A DNA stretch of 64,000 bases. Source: Portulaca oleracea. Taxonomy: Eukaryota; Streptophyta; Magnoliopsida; Caryophyllales; Portulacaceae. The stretch lies in the NCBI GenBank assembly GCA_029582165.1, contig CM055875.1, forward strand, positions 7,609,501 through 7,673,500, read 5' to 3'. The notes under the pieces are model-generated. The model made no database searches. It worked only from the letters and a program-made list of their open reading frames with translations, and had not been told where the DNA came from. Positions within the stretch are counted from its first letter, which is position 1. Every line of letters begins with the position of its first letter. The translations under genes were made by a program, and so were the position numbers. Positions 1-11,600 of this stretch are shown here, one piece after another.

Positions 1-178
1 GTGCTCACATTCCTATAGGTGTCATTAGTATATATCAGAGTTTTATACCTGATCCTGCTTCTGACACACCTCAAGACAATATGGAAGAACCTCTTGCCCT
101 TGAGGTTATTCCTGAAGGACAAACTCTTACTCCTCATGAACCTGTGCCATTAAGAAAGATCCACAAGAGTGAGAAGAA

Positions 179-1830
179 GTGCATTGTCTGATGACTACAT
201 TGTATTTCTCCATGAACATGAGGTTTACATTAGTTCGAAGGATATTCGAACCGATAAAAGTTTTTATTCTTAAGAGTGGATCGATAGATGTCATGAACGC
301 CGAGATTAAGTCATTGATGGAGGAAGATGACCCAGTTAACATCTGTCAGGTCGTGAAAAGTGAAAATTCTCATAAATGGTTACAAGCCATGAATGAGGAA
401 ATAAGATTCATGAAGGACAATGACGTATGGGATCTCGTCGGATTACTGGACGGTGTGAAACCCATTGGTAATAAGTGGATATTTAAAACCAAAAGGGATT
501 CAAATGATAATGTGGAGAGATATAAAGCTCGTCTTGTTGTGCAAGGATTTACACAACAGGAAGGCATCGATTATAAAGAGACTTTCTCTCCAATTTTTTC
601 GAATGACTCTTTAAGGATTATAATGGCACTAATCGCGCATTTGGATCTTGAGTTACATCAGATGGATGTGAAAACAGTGTTTCTCAATTGGAACATTGGT
701 ACGTGAAACAATATATATAAAGCAGGCAGAAAACTTTGTAGTTGGAAACCCAAAGAATATGTTTTGTAAGCTTAAGAAATCCATCTATCGGCTCAAACAA
801 GTATCTCGCCTATGGTATTTAAAGTTCCACCAAGTAATTCTCCCGTTTGGTTTTGAGATGAATTCTTTGATGAATGTATATATCATAGGTTCAGTGGGAA
901 TAAGTATATTTTTCTGGTTTTGTATGTTGATGACATATTGCTTGCCAACAATGATATAATCTTATTGCACGAAACCAAGAGATTTCTATCAAAGAACTTT
1001 GAGATGAAAGATCTTGAGGATGCTTCTTTTGTATTGGTTATCAAGATACATAGGGATCGATCTCAAGTTATCCTTGGATTGTCACAAAAGAGTTATATCA
1101 AAAAGGTACCTAAAAGGTATAGCATGCAAAATTGCAAACCAGGAGACACCCCTGTGGCTAAGGGAGAAAAATTTAGCCTCACATAGTACCCTAAAGGTAA
1201 ATGGAAGTTTCCTATGCATCCACGATAGGAAGCCTAATGTATGCACAGGTCTGCACTTGTCTAGAAATCATATATATCATAGGAATTTTGGGGCAATATT
1301 TAAGTAATCGAGGATTGGAACACTATAAAGTAGTCAAAAGGGTGTTGCGGTACCTACAGAGAACAAACGAGTACATGCTCACATATCGAAGGTCAGATCA
1401 GCTTGAGGTGATTGGGTATACTGACTCCAACTTTGTTGGATGCAAGAATAGCATGAAGTCAACCTCCCGATACAGTAATATGTTGGATGGAGGAGTTGTC
1501 TCTTGGAAGAGTGCCAAACAGTCCACTACGGCATCTTCCACTATAGCAGTAGAGTTTATTGCTTGCTATGAGGCATCGAATCATTGGATATGGCTACGTA
1601 ATTTTGTCACAGGACTGCGTGTAGTGGACACTAATCACATACTACTTAAGATTTTTTGTGACAATAGGTATGCGGTCTTGTTTTCCAACAACAAGAGTTC
1701 GAGAATGGCAAAAATTTTCAAATTCTTGGTTGTGAAAGAGTTCAGAGTAGGGAATTGTGATTGAGTATATTGGTACAAACTTTATGGTTGCGGATTAGCT
1801 TACTAAGGTGTTACCACCCCAAGTTCCATG
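179..1830 (+). pseudogene. Copia RT-RNase H coding remnant, frameshifted
   Basis: Four frames must be joined to follow the protein. 179-706 gives the RT N-terminal part (WDLV, NKWIFKTKRDS, RYKARLVVQGFTQQEGIDY, QMDVKT). 696-959 continues with KSIYRLKQ. 920-1186 carries the catalytic YVDD box (about 923-934), then FLSKNFEMKDL. 1201-1764 carries RNase H with acidic residues in YTDSNF, AVEFIACYEAS and FCDN. Reading changes frame near 700, near 900 and near 1190, so no continuous product can be made. Residue order and spacing match copia pol; the frameshifts are seen directly. After 1764 a further degraded stretch to about 1830 resembles the usual copia C-terminus. Confidence 0.85.
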
Positions 1831-2315
1831 AGCATGTTGCTCATATGGGTGTTACATCATCTTTTGAAGATGTTTAGTTTTAGTGGGAGTTTGTAACTTG
1901 GATGCTTATTTTGATATTTGATTTTGATTCTTAACAGTTGTGATGATGTTTTCTGTGGAAATAAAGTTATGTTCAAGTTTCCTTTTGTACTTTGTTTATT
2001 TCGGATATAGTATCATTTCAATAAAGTTTAAGGTGGACCAGTTGGAAATAGTCATACTAAAGATCACATTTCATGATATTTCCATGTTGCACATCCGCAT
2101 CTTGATCCATGTCATTCCTTGGTGTTAATGTATGATATTATTGATGGATCAAATTACGGTAATTGTAATGAAGGTCTCTTTGATCCTATATTGACATTAA
2201 TAATGGAGGGGATTATTTAGATACATTGTGATGTTGACAGTAAAGTTGAGCTGAATACTTTGGTTTACTATCTAAGTATATTCATAAGATTTCACTTATA
2301 GCTCAAGTGGGAGAT

Positions 2316-2790
2316 TGTTGGATCATAATCCGACCATGAGCTTATATGTGAACGAATATATAACACAATAACTGTCATCATTTATAGCCCGACACAAATT
2401 GATCCAGTAAGTATATGTATTTGATTTTAATGTACCAGGTAAGATGTGGACTCTAATGCATGGATACCGTTGACTTATTATTATTCCATGATGTGCAAAA
2501 TAATAATAGATCAAACCCTAAGCGATTTACTGTTATATGTATGGCTATGGTCCCCAGGTTACAAACACACGGTTATTTTCACCTTGATATCCCATCGTCA
2601 GTGAGACTGAGTTTTCTCTGCAAGTTCTCTTCTAAATGAGTGTTAATCTGGAAGACCTAACCACATCACTTGAGGAGGACTAATAACTGCAACGGATTCA
2701 GGTAGTCCTATTTATGTTTGTGTTCTATTGATTCAACATAATGGATTATGGGTTTACAGTGATTGTTACACGTTATGTTTAATCCCAACA
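2316..2790 (+). repeat. 3' LTR of the copia element (475 bp)
   Basis: It starts TGTTGG directly after a purine tract and ends CCAACA, so it has the 5'-TG...CA-3' ends and short inverted termini of an LTR. Its 5' partner is outside the window, so similarity between the LTRs cannot be judged. Confidence 0.8.
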
Positions 2791-2946
2791 ATAACCTCCT
2801 ATTAGACACTTGCACTCCTAAGTACTTAACTGGAAAGGACCATTTCCTCTGATGATTCACACTAACTCCTACCCTAGCAATTGATAGTCCATAGCTTTAG
2901 CTTAAAGAGAATTTTTCAAAAAAAAAATACATTGAGTACTCTATAT

Positions 2947-4225
2947 CTATATTGTCAAAATCAGAGGGGTCATCGAATAGGTTTATCCAGTGGGTCAATG
3001 GTTCAATTTGTTAGACCGGTTTGACCGGATTAAGTCGGTTGACTCGGGTCACCGGTTGAACCGGTCAAAACCGGCATGAACCGATCACGAATTAAAAAAA
3101 ATTTCAAATTAAAAACTATAAACTCTTTTTTTTTCCCTATTATTCCAGGGAAAGAGCCAAATTACAAAAAGGTTACCCAAAGCCCAAAGTTGGAAAATAA
3201 TTTTTACTTTCATCACGTGTATGTTCTATGTCACATCAAATCAGCAACTTTATTTCCTTTTTTTCTCTTCTCTCTCACAACAAACTATGGCCTCCCCTAC
3301 CTTGATCACCCCCAGCTCCATTTCCAAGCCCAAACCCAAACACACGGTCTTCCGAAACAAATAGGAATCTCCCAAGTCTCCAACACCAAACCAAACACTT
3401 GTTAATTTATATTCTGTTTCCACTCCTCAACAAATACATCAACAAGAACCTTTTTCTATTCTCTTCTGGGTTCTCTTCACCCCCATTTTCAGAAATTATA
3501 ATGCAGATTGTTCGCAAAGCCTCCCATGCCGGTTCATGACTTCATGGTACACCAATGACCGTAATAATTTCCCACTTTTTTCCTCCTTTTTCTCATCTTA
3601 AAGTAGTCATTTTTCCTGGGTTTTCTTTGAGTTTTTGAATTGTGCCCCTTTTCCTCCATTTTCAAGCTCCCCGACACTGACAAGTCCAAACACACGGTCG
3701 CTCCAGGCACCATGACCACCAGCGGATCGACTTCCCAGAGCCGGCGGCAGCGTCAGATAGTGAGAGGCGGTAGCAGCAGCGAATCTGGGCAGCCTAGAGT
3801 TGAGAAATTGAGAAGAAAAGCGAAGAGGTAAAAAAAAAAAAAAGACAGAAGACTCACCTATATTGGTGGCCAGCGCCAGGATCTGCGACGGTGAGCGGCG
3901 AGAGGCATTGGAGAGGGAGCAGGGCGGGCGCAGGGCAACGCAGCAGCAGCTCCAAGCGAGGGAGAGGCAGAGAGAGACGAGTGAAGTCGAAGAGTTAGGG
4001 TTCAAGGTTCCCAGGTTTTGTTTGAAAAAATGCAATTTTTTTTTAAAAAACCGATCTGACCGCGGCTCGACCGGGCTAACCGGTTCGTCAAGTTCGACCC
4101 GGTTCAACGTTTTTTTATCGGTCAAACCAGTCAAACGGGCTAACCTCATAGCCGGACCGGTCAAGTGCCCGATTCCCGGTCGGACCGGTTGAACCGACCG
4201 ATCCGGTCCGGTTTTTACTACATAG
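2947..4225. mobile_element. Non-autonomous hAT-like DNA transposon (1279 bp) with intact 8-bp target duplication
   Basis: CTCTATAT occurs at 2939-2946 and again at 4226-4233, directly flanking the element. An 8-bp target duplication is the hAT hallmark. The termini are imperfect inverted repeats: CTATATTGTCAAAATCAG at the left against CTATGTAGTAAAAACCGG read inward from the right (13 of 18 match). Both subterminal regions (2990-3085 and 4050-4215) are dense in GGTTGAACCGGT/GACCGGT motifs, as expected for hAT transposase binding sites. No transposase is encoded. The interior (about 3290-3990) is different in composition: a T-rich part, then a GC-rich part that reads like leader or coding sequence of a plant gene. 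CCAAACACACGGTC occurs twice (near 3345 and 3688). Confidence 0.78.
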
Positions 4226-4233
4226 CTCTATAT

Positions 4234-5445
4234 TAGTGGTAACTAATTCTTCAATCCAAAGTTTAAAAAAATGATTCAGGGGCATCTTAAATATTGTGGC
4301 TAATGATTTCTATGCAGCGATCTGGCAATGCTCAATGAGAAACTTCGCCACAAAAAAAAAAATGAACAAGTAAATGATAATTTTACACTTGGAATACATC
4401 GTCTTCCTTCTTTCTTTATTCTTCTTCCAAATGAAAACCATTAGCAAACAGCTCATGTACCTGTAAAAACTCAAAACGAGCTTCTAGACACCGCCTTTTT
4501 TCTTCAACTCATCCTCACCGTCAACCTTCACATCCCTAGCCACCATACTCCAATTAGATTCCGAAGAAGGGGCGTCAACTGAGCAGTTTTGAGACTATTT
4601 TTGAGGTGTTGGTGCCTAGGACTTTCGAGAAGGATTGTTTTTTTAGTATTGTTGGAAGGATGGTCAGCTTTGATAATGTCTGTGGATCAATGAGGGTTGC
4701 GATAGTGACGGAGCATATAATAATGGTTGAAGACTGTGTGCCGAGTTCCTCCTATAGCTATCTAATGATGGTTAGAATGGTCAAAGATGAGTTTAGGGTT
4801 AAAGTTGACATCTTTCATTTCCCGCCAAAATATCTTGCTGACATTACTCAAGTACCAGGAAGTCATTAGGCGCTATTTAAGATGCCCTACAATCATTTTT
4901 CAATACTTCACTCCAAAATTAACCACACAAGTTAAAATATAGTTCTCGAGAAGAAATATAACCAAAACAAAATTGCCTTAATGCTTGGGCAAAGACGATC
5001 GTCTAGATCCAAATCTAGAGGTGTCATCATGTTAAACTACAGAGCCCGATTGATCGATGAGCAAAGATGTAACCATTTTCTTTCACAATATCACTAGAAA
5101 ACACTCGGCTAATCATACATATGCAATTAAGTTCACATTTGATCCTGAAAATGCATGCCCAAGAGGAACAACAAACTTCTTTCCCGTATACAAGCAAGGC
5201 AAACAAAAATTCTTAAAATCTAATTCCAATTCTTACTGCTGCTACTTATAGCTCATAATGAGGATACAAAAGACAAAATATTTGTACCTGCTCCAACTTG
5301 CTAGGCATAGGCTCTAATCTTTGAACAAAGCAAAAACATAAACATGATCGTACAACACCGCAATATTTGAACCCAATGGCCAATTATACACAATTTTAGG
5401 AATAAATCAAAACTATGGCTTCATCCACATTGTTGTTATCTCAAT
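4234..5445. other. Downstream flank of the synthase gene; no gene recognised
   Basis: There is an 87-codon open frame at 4606-4869 (+) with no recognisable motif and a 64-codon frame at 5057-5251. Neither resembles a known family. The last few hundred bases (about 5200-5445) are where the 3' UTR of the minus-strand synthase gene should lie. No strong AATAAA on the minus strand was found close to the stop codon. Confidence 0.4.
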
Positions 5446-5625
5446 TTACTTTGTTCTGGAGATGACAATATGTGTCAGATCTATGAGTGCTCGCCTTGAC
5501 CTTTTCACCTCCTCGTCGTCATTTGGTGGGAGAGAATCAATTGCTTTTGCAGCTAGGCGTGCATGCTCTGCCGCTAAATCCTTTGCCCTTTGTAATCCTT
5601 GACTTCTCCCGAGGTAATCAAGAGC
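5446..5625 (-). CDS. SPS3: Synthase exon 12 (C-terminus, stop)
   Basis: 59 codons plus [23 protein letters not shown], the middle, then [15 protein letters not shown]. This is the conserved final helix region, with [10 protein letters not shown] near the end. Acceptor CATTTAG|GCT, phase 0. It is separated from exon 11 by a repeat-filled intron of 14514 bp. Confidence 0.92.
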   Translation of the reverse strand, partial: ALDYLGRSQGLQRAKDLAAEHARLAAKAIDSLPPNDDEEVKRSRRALIDLTHIVISRTK

Positions 5626-8600
5626 CTAAATGAATGCAAACAGCGACTCAGTACAAGAAATGGTCCGTCACAAACACATCAACAGTCATATTCATTTATA
5701 GTATGCTAAGCTACAGAAAAGCTAAAGTGCCATAGCACCACTAACACTAGCGTTCACCAAATACTTGGCTATAGGCAGGCAAGATGCAAATAGCCTTGTA
5801 GCTCTCCGTAATTTTAGAGACACTTTTTTACAGAATACTAAAAATTAATAGTAAAAGCAAGCAAACACTAGGATCAGATTGTCCCCTTGACCACAACAAT
5901 CAAATCACATTTGTCCACCCCAATATACAGGATATGCAGGACCTATGATCAAAGATAACAGTCATGTAAAACTTAAGAGATCAAACTGTTTTGAGATTAA
6001 ACACAAAATGTTATATCAAGGTAATTAAATCGTGTGTGTGAGAGAGAGAGAGAGAGACTAGAAATTGAAGGACAATGGGTTTAGGAGGGAGAAGAGAGAA
6101 TCTAGAAAGATAAACAAAGATACATTTCATTGATTGATTGCCTCTACATGTGACTCATAAGATACTTATATAGCAAAGATAACCCCATTCCCAAGACACT
6201 AATATACTAAAATAAAAATACTAAAATAAAAACTTCTATGCCAATCCTATGCCAATCTTCCTGTATCATACCATCCTCCTCAAAAAAGCCTTATCCTCAA
6301 GGCTGGAAGAAAAACTTCTAGCGTAGCATTATTCCTGTAGACTCTAAAATAGAGCATCAATCGACAATGGAAAGCCACTAGTTGTGAGGTATACCATGCT
6401 TGATAGTGTGGCATTAGTAGCCATTTTTGACCCAACTATTCCATTTGATGACAAGTCCAATTTTCCTCGATCGAATACAATACTTTCAAGTGCAAGGTTA
6501 CAAAGGGCATATTCCACATATAAAGGACTTGAGTGGCAATCATGAAGCCATCGTACTCCACTGGGATCAACTTGGATGAAGGGCAAGTAACGTTGGTTCC
6601 AGCAGAAATTATTATCAGACTTGAACAACCCATTAATAAAATTACGGTTTCCTAATATGTTGGGACTCTCTTTGTCTTCTTCAATCCACTCAACTAACTT
6701 GGTTCTTTCTTCTCTATCAAGATTACCATCCAACCTTGAATCATGAGAACCAATTTCTCTGGTAGCAACATCCATTTTAATTTTCTCAGGCATTTCATCG
6801 AATAGCTAAGAAAGAGTCGGTATAGAACGTACATAAAAATAATGACGAGGTAGAATCAAGAGTGGAGGGAGAGGTAAACGAGGAAATTCTAGAATGGCTC
6901 AAACGGAGTCTGAATGGCATCAGCCCTCAGCCAAGGGATCTAGATACAATATTGATGTATAATCGCCCAGCTATATACATCAAGGTTAGCTAAGAGGACC
7001 TTAATCCAGCTAGAAGCTACAAATGTCGTCTTGGGTATCAACAACCACAAGGGTTTATTAGCTCAAGGAAGAAAGCATGAAGGACCTTGATGGTATTCTA
7101 GCTTACATGGAGTTATTCTCATATATATGAGGACATCAACAAGCTTAAATCACTCTTGGAGATAAAAGTCCTTTATTGAGTAATCATCACTCAGGGCAGT
7201 AGAGGACCTTATCAAGTGCAGTTCGATATTTTGCTCTATAACTCTAGATCCATACGTCTATTGAGGAAGTAATCCAAAGAGAGATTGGAGTACATTGAAA
7301 GAGCTTTCCAATGGTTTTTGAATCTTGGAAAACGGACAGGTATTGAAGGAGTTATAGTCTTTTCTTTCTAGAGTTGTATTTTAGAGTTTTTATGATGTAA
7401 TAAATGTGTAGCATGATGTAAGCCTCAAGGGCCTAGCTTCTTGATTAGTGCACGTCCAAGGGGGCTTAGGATTACTATAAATACCCCCTTAGGCCTCTTG
7501 TAATTCATCCCACAACATACACAAATCAAATCAAAAGCTTATGCTTTGTTCTCTCTAACCTTTGTGTTAGAAATTGAGTCTTCTTGAGAGGAGTCTCTTT
7601 GAATCTCTTCTTCTATTCTAAGATTGGCTATCTTAGATTGGTGATAGGAAGAGTTGGAGGATTCTAGGAGTGGTGAATCCGTATCTCCTTAGAAGATCCC
7701 AAGCCGTTTATCATTCGATCAAACGATTCATTCTTGTTGTAAGTTTCAATCTATTCTTTTGAATCTTTTGATTTCCATTGCATTTTCATTCCATTCTATT
7801 CCATACCAACCATAATACATTCCCATTCATTCGTTCACCTATCCATCCATTCGTCCATCATCCATTATTCATCCATTTACATGCCATTTACATGCCATTT
7901 TCATCTTTTCATTCGTTTAAGAATCAATCTAACCAACCCCAAGTTTAAAGATCCTTATATTGTTGTGTAATGTGATCATCCATGATCCCATTATACATCA
8001 AAATTGGTATCAGAGCCTAGGAGATTGATCCTTTTAGTTCTTGCACCATCTTTTTACCATCTTTCCATCTCAAAACGTTCCCCACCATCCCTCCATCACA
8101 CGTCCACCATGAACACCACAAAGAACCCAAAAACCAAACACAATCAAGCCTAAACACAAACCCCCTCTCGTCCCTACATGCTAATCCCAAAACCATGAGT
8201 TTCTTGTGATCTTTTTGTATCAAGATTCATATTCTATGGCTTGCAAAAGATATAGCATGAGTTCACAGCGTGATTTACAACGTTTGGAGCAACAAATTCA
8301 TGATCTCACCACACAAATGGAAGAACGTTGGATCCTTCAAAAGGGATCAAGAAGCGCAAATTCACGTAAGATACATCCTTATGAGGTTGAATATGAAGCA
8401 CCTTATGAATGGAGTAAACGTTCCAGCAAGAAGAATGGAAATATTGTTCAAGAAGAGTTCTTGCCATTTAAAGGAGACTACATCAACAAACTTGAAAGAA
8501 TGGAGCAAGGGAGCAAAGACGTGGTTGAATATACAATAGAATTCAGGCGGCAACTATGGAAATATGCTCTTAAGGAGAATGATCAACGAGTTTTGGTATG

Positions 8601-11600
8601 TTACTCTCTTGGTCTTAATGATTACATTCGGCGTGTTGTTGTATATCAATCTTACACAAACTTGGAGGAGTTAAGTTCTTTAGCTCTTGACGTTGAAATA
8701 CAAGTAAAGAGTAAAGAACTTTGGGATAACAAAGACCCTCACTCCCCACAAAACAACCGAACACAAAAGCTCCACAAAATCAGCCCCCATCCCATCCCAA
8801 ACCTCTCGTCCAAACGCCTCCAAAACAGCCCCTACAACCTATTGCCCATCATTCCACAAAACATCCCCTAAACCTCCCCACACCTACTATTCAAAGCTCC
8901 TCAAAACAACTTATAAACCTTCCCACTCCCATTGTCACAAGTACATGTCTATGTTGCCAAAGTGTTGATCATGTTGAAAGTGCATGTCCTAAGGAGGAAG
9001 AAGTATCTTTGGTTGATTGTCAAACATCATTAAGCATGCAACCAGAAATTGAAAGTGTGGTATTTGATGTACTTGACGAGCATGAGGATGTTCATAAACT
9101 TGGCATGAATGAGGTATGTAGCGTGTCTCATGAAGTACACGAGGAAGAAAAAGAAGAGGATATTGTACTAGAAAAGATGTATGTAGAAGAATTAAGTGGA
9201 GAAGAGTTGTTTGTTATAAGTAGAGTCTTGAAAGAAGCTAGTGTACCGCAAGATCAACAACAAAGAGAGCTTATTTCTTACTCTCAATATACCATCCAAG
9301 AAGAAGTATGTTCATTGATCCAAGAAGGAGAAAGTAGTGCCATCTATGAGGATCTTGACGCTAGCATTGGCGTTGATAAGGACCATGGCAATGATATTGG
9401 CCTCGCTACAACAAGGGTCCAGATATTACAAACGGAGAGCTATTCACATGGTCATTCATTTCATGACAAGGTCATTCATTTTGATCCAAGAAGTTTAGTA
9501 AGTCTTTGTTTTTACAAGATTTGCAAAGATTCATTATATTGTAATATTACTTCTATGGATTCTTGTTATACTTTGTTGGAAGAATCAAAGTTGTATGAAG
9601 ATGATATTATGATCGTGGAAGGTCGTTCTTCAAAGATGGAACGTCATATTACTATTGACTTCATCATGAGTTACAAGCTTGTGAATCTATACTTTGAAGT
9701 TGAGAAGTTATATGAGATTTCTACATGCTCCATGAATAAACGAGATTTGAAGCACCACGATGTCATTGGATTATTCATGAGAAAACTTGGAAGAAAGTGG
9801 AAGTTCATCAAAGGGATCTATGATGATTTCAAAGCATTTAAAAAGAGAGTTTGTAATCTCTTCAAGGAACGCAAGAGGAAGAAGCAAGTTGACGTGTACA
9901 ATACTTTTGGAAAGATCTCTTATAAAAAGAAGGATGAGTTTAGAAGAAGTGCTATGTAATGGTTTAGAAGAAGTTTTGTCTAAGTTTGAGGACAAACTTT
10001 TTCAACCAGGGGAGAATGATGTATAATCGCCCAGCTATATACATCAAGGTTAGCTAAGAGGACCTTAATCCAGCTAGAAGCTACAAATGTCGTCTTGGGT
10101 ATCAACAACCACAAGGGTTTATTAGCTCAAGGAAGAAAGCATGAAGGACCTTGATGGTATTCTAGCTTACATGGAGTTATTCTCATATATATGAGGACAT
10201 CAACAAGCTTAAATCACTCTTGGAGATAAAAGTCCTTTATTGAGTAATCATCACTCAGGGCAGTAGAGGACCTTATCAAGTGCAGTTCGATATTTTGCTC
10301 TATAACTCTAGATCCATACGTCTATTGAGGAAGTAATCCAAAGAGAGATTGGAGTACATTGAAAGAGCTTTCCAATGGTTTTTGAATCTTGGAAAACGGA
10401 CAAGTATTGAAGGAGTTATAGTCTTTTCTTTCTAGAGTTGTATTTTAGAGTTTTTATGATGTAATAAATGTGTAGCATGATGTAAGCCTCAAGGGCCTAG
10501 CTTCTTGATTAGTGCACGTCCAAGGGGGCTTAGGATTACTATAAATACCCCCTTAGGCCTCTTGTAATTGATCCCACAACATACACAAATCAAATCAAAA
10601 GCTTATGCTTTGTTCTCTCTAACCTTTGTGTTAGAAATTGAGTCTTCTTGAGAGGAGTCTCTTTGAATCTCTTCTTCTATTCTAAGATTGGCTATCTTAG
10701 ATTGGTGATAGGAAGAGTTGGAGGATTCTAGGAGTGGTGAATCCGTATCTCCTTAGAAGATCCCAAGCCGTTTATCATTCGATCAAACGATTCATTCTTG
10801 TTGTAAGTTTCAATCTATTCTTTTGAATCTTTTGATTTCCATTGCATTTTCATTCCATTCTATTCCATACCAACCATAATACATTCCCATTCATTCGTTC
10901 ACCTATCCATCCATTCGTCCATCATCCATTATTCATCCATTTACATGCCATTTTCATCTTTTCATTCGTTTAAGAATCAATCTAACCAACCCCAAGTTTA
11001 AAGATCCTTATATTGTTGTGTAATGTGATCATCCATGATCCCATTATACATCAAATATCCTCAGCCATACTTCACAATTATGGTCCAGTTTCTAAGGTGA
11101 CAGCGATAAGTAGTACAAAGTTTATAATCACACTACCAAGTGAAGAAGATGAGGAGGAGGCACTAAAAAATCCACTGGAGCTTGACATGTGGTTCTCAGA
11201 AATTAGAAAATGGTCTAAGTATGAGACCTGTGAGGATAGGAGAGTGTGGCTTGACATCCATGGGGTCCCAAACTTTCATAGATGTGTCCAACAATGGGGC
11301 ACATTAAACATTGGCCAAAGCACACGATCAGCAGAACACTTTGAGCATATGCGAGTTCAAATCCTGACTAAGGTTTTCCCGAGGATTAAAGGTACGGTAT
11401 AAATGACAGTGGAAGATTGCTCTTACACAATGTTTGTTAAGGAGGCCATTACTTATAAGCACCCACCAGTCACAAGATCGTGGGACGTAAACAATTCGGA
11501 AGAAGAAGAGGAGAATGAAAATTCCAATAACAGATTCACAAACCTGATTGATCTGGCTAATACAGACAAGAGCTCATCGAAGGTAGTTGAAAAGTCGATC

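Larger units (their letters stand above)
1..2790 (+). mobile_element. Ty1/copia retrotransposon, 3' part, entering from the left edge
   Basis: The stretch holds the C-terminal half of a copia polyprotein (reverse transcriptase, then RNase H), a non-coding 3' region (about 1830-2315), a polypurine tract (AAGTGGGAGAT, 2304-2314) and a 3' LTR ending at 2790. The order RT, RNase H, PPT, LTR with no integrase after RNase H is the Ty1/copia arrangement. The 5' LTR, gag, protease and integrase must lie left of the window. The element is on the plus strand, opposite to the host gene, about 2.6 kb past that gene's stop codon. It is decayed (see the coding remnant). The 5 bases after the LTR are ATAAC; the matching target duplication cannot be checked. 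Confidence 0.88.
6953..11053 (+). mobile_element. Young gag-only LTR retrotransposon (TR-GAG-like), 4.1 kb
   Basis: Two LTRs, 6953-8000 (1048 bp) and 10017-11053 (1037 bp), flank a 2.0-kb internal region and are themselves flanked by AATAT at 6948-6952 and 11054-11058. LTR ends are exact inverted repeats (TGATGTATAAT/ATTATACATCA). By eye the LTRs differ by two substitutions and one 11-bp copy-number change (ATGCCATTTAC near 7882), so insertion was recent. PBS (8005-8016) and PPT are present. The interior encodes a Gag-like protein but no protease, RT, RNase H or integrase, as in the terminal-repeat-with-gag elements described in plants. It must use enzymes of another element. Confidence 0.93.
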
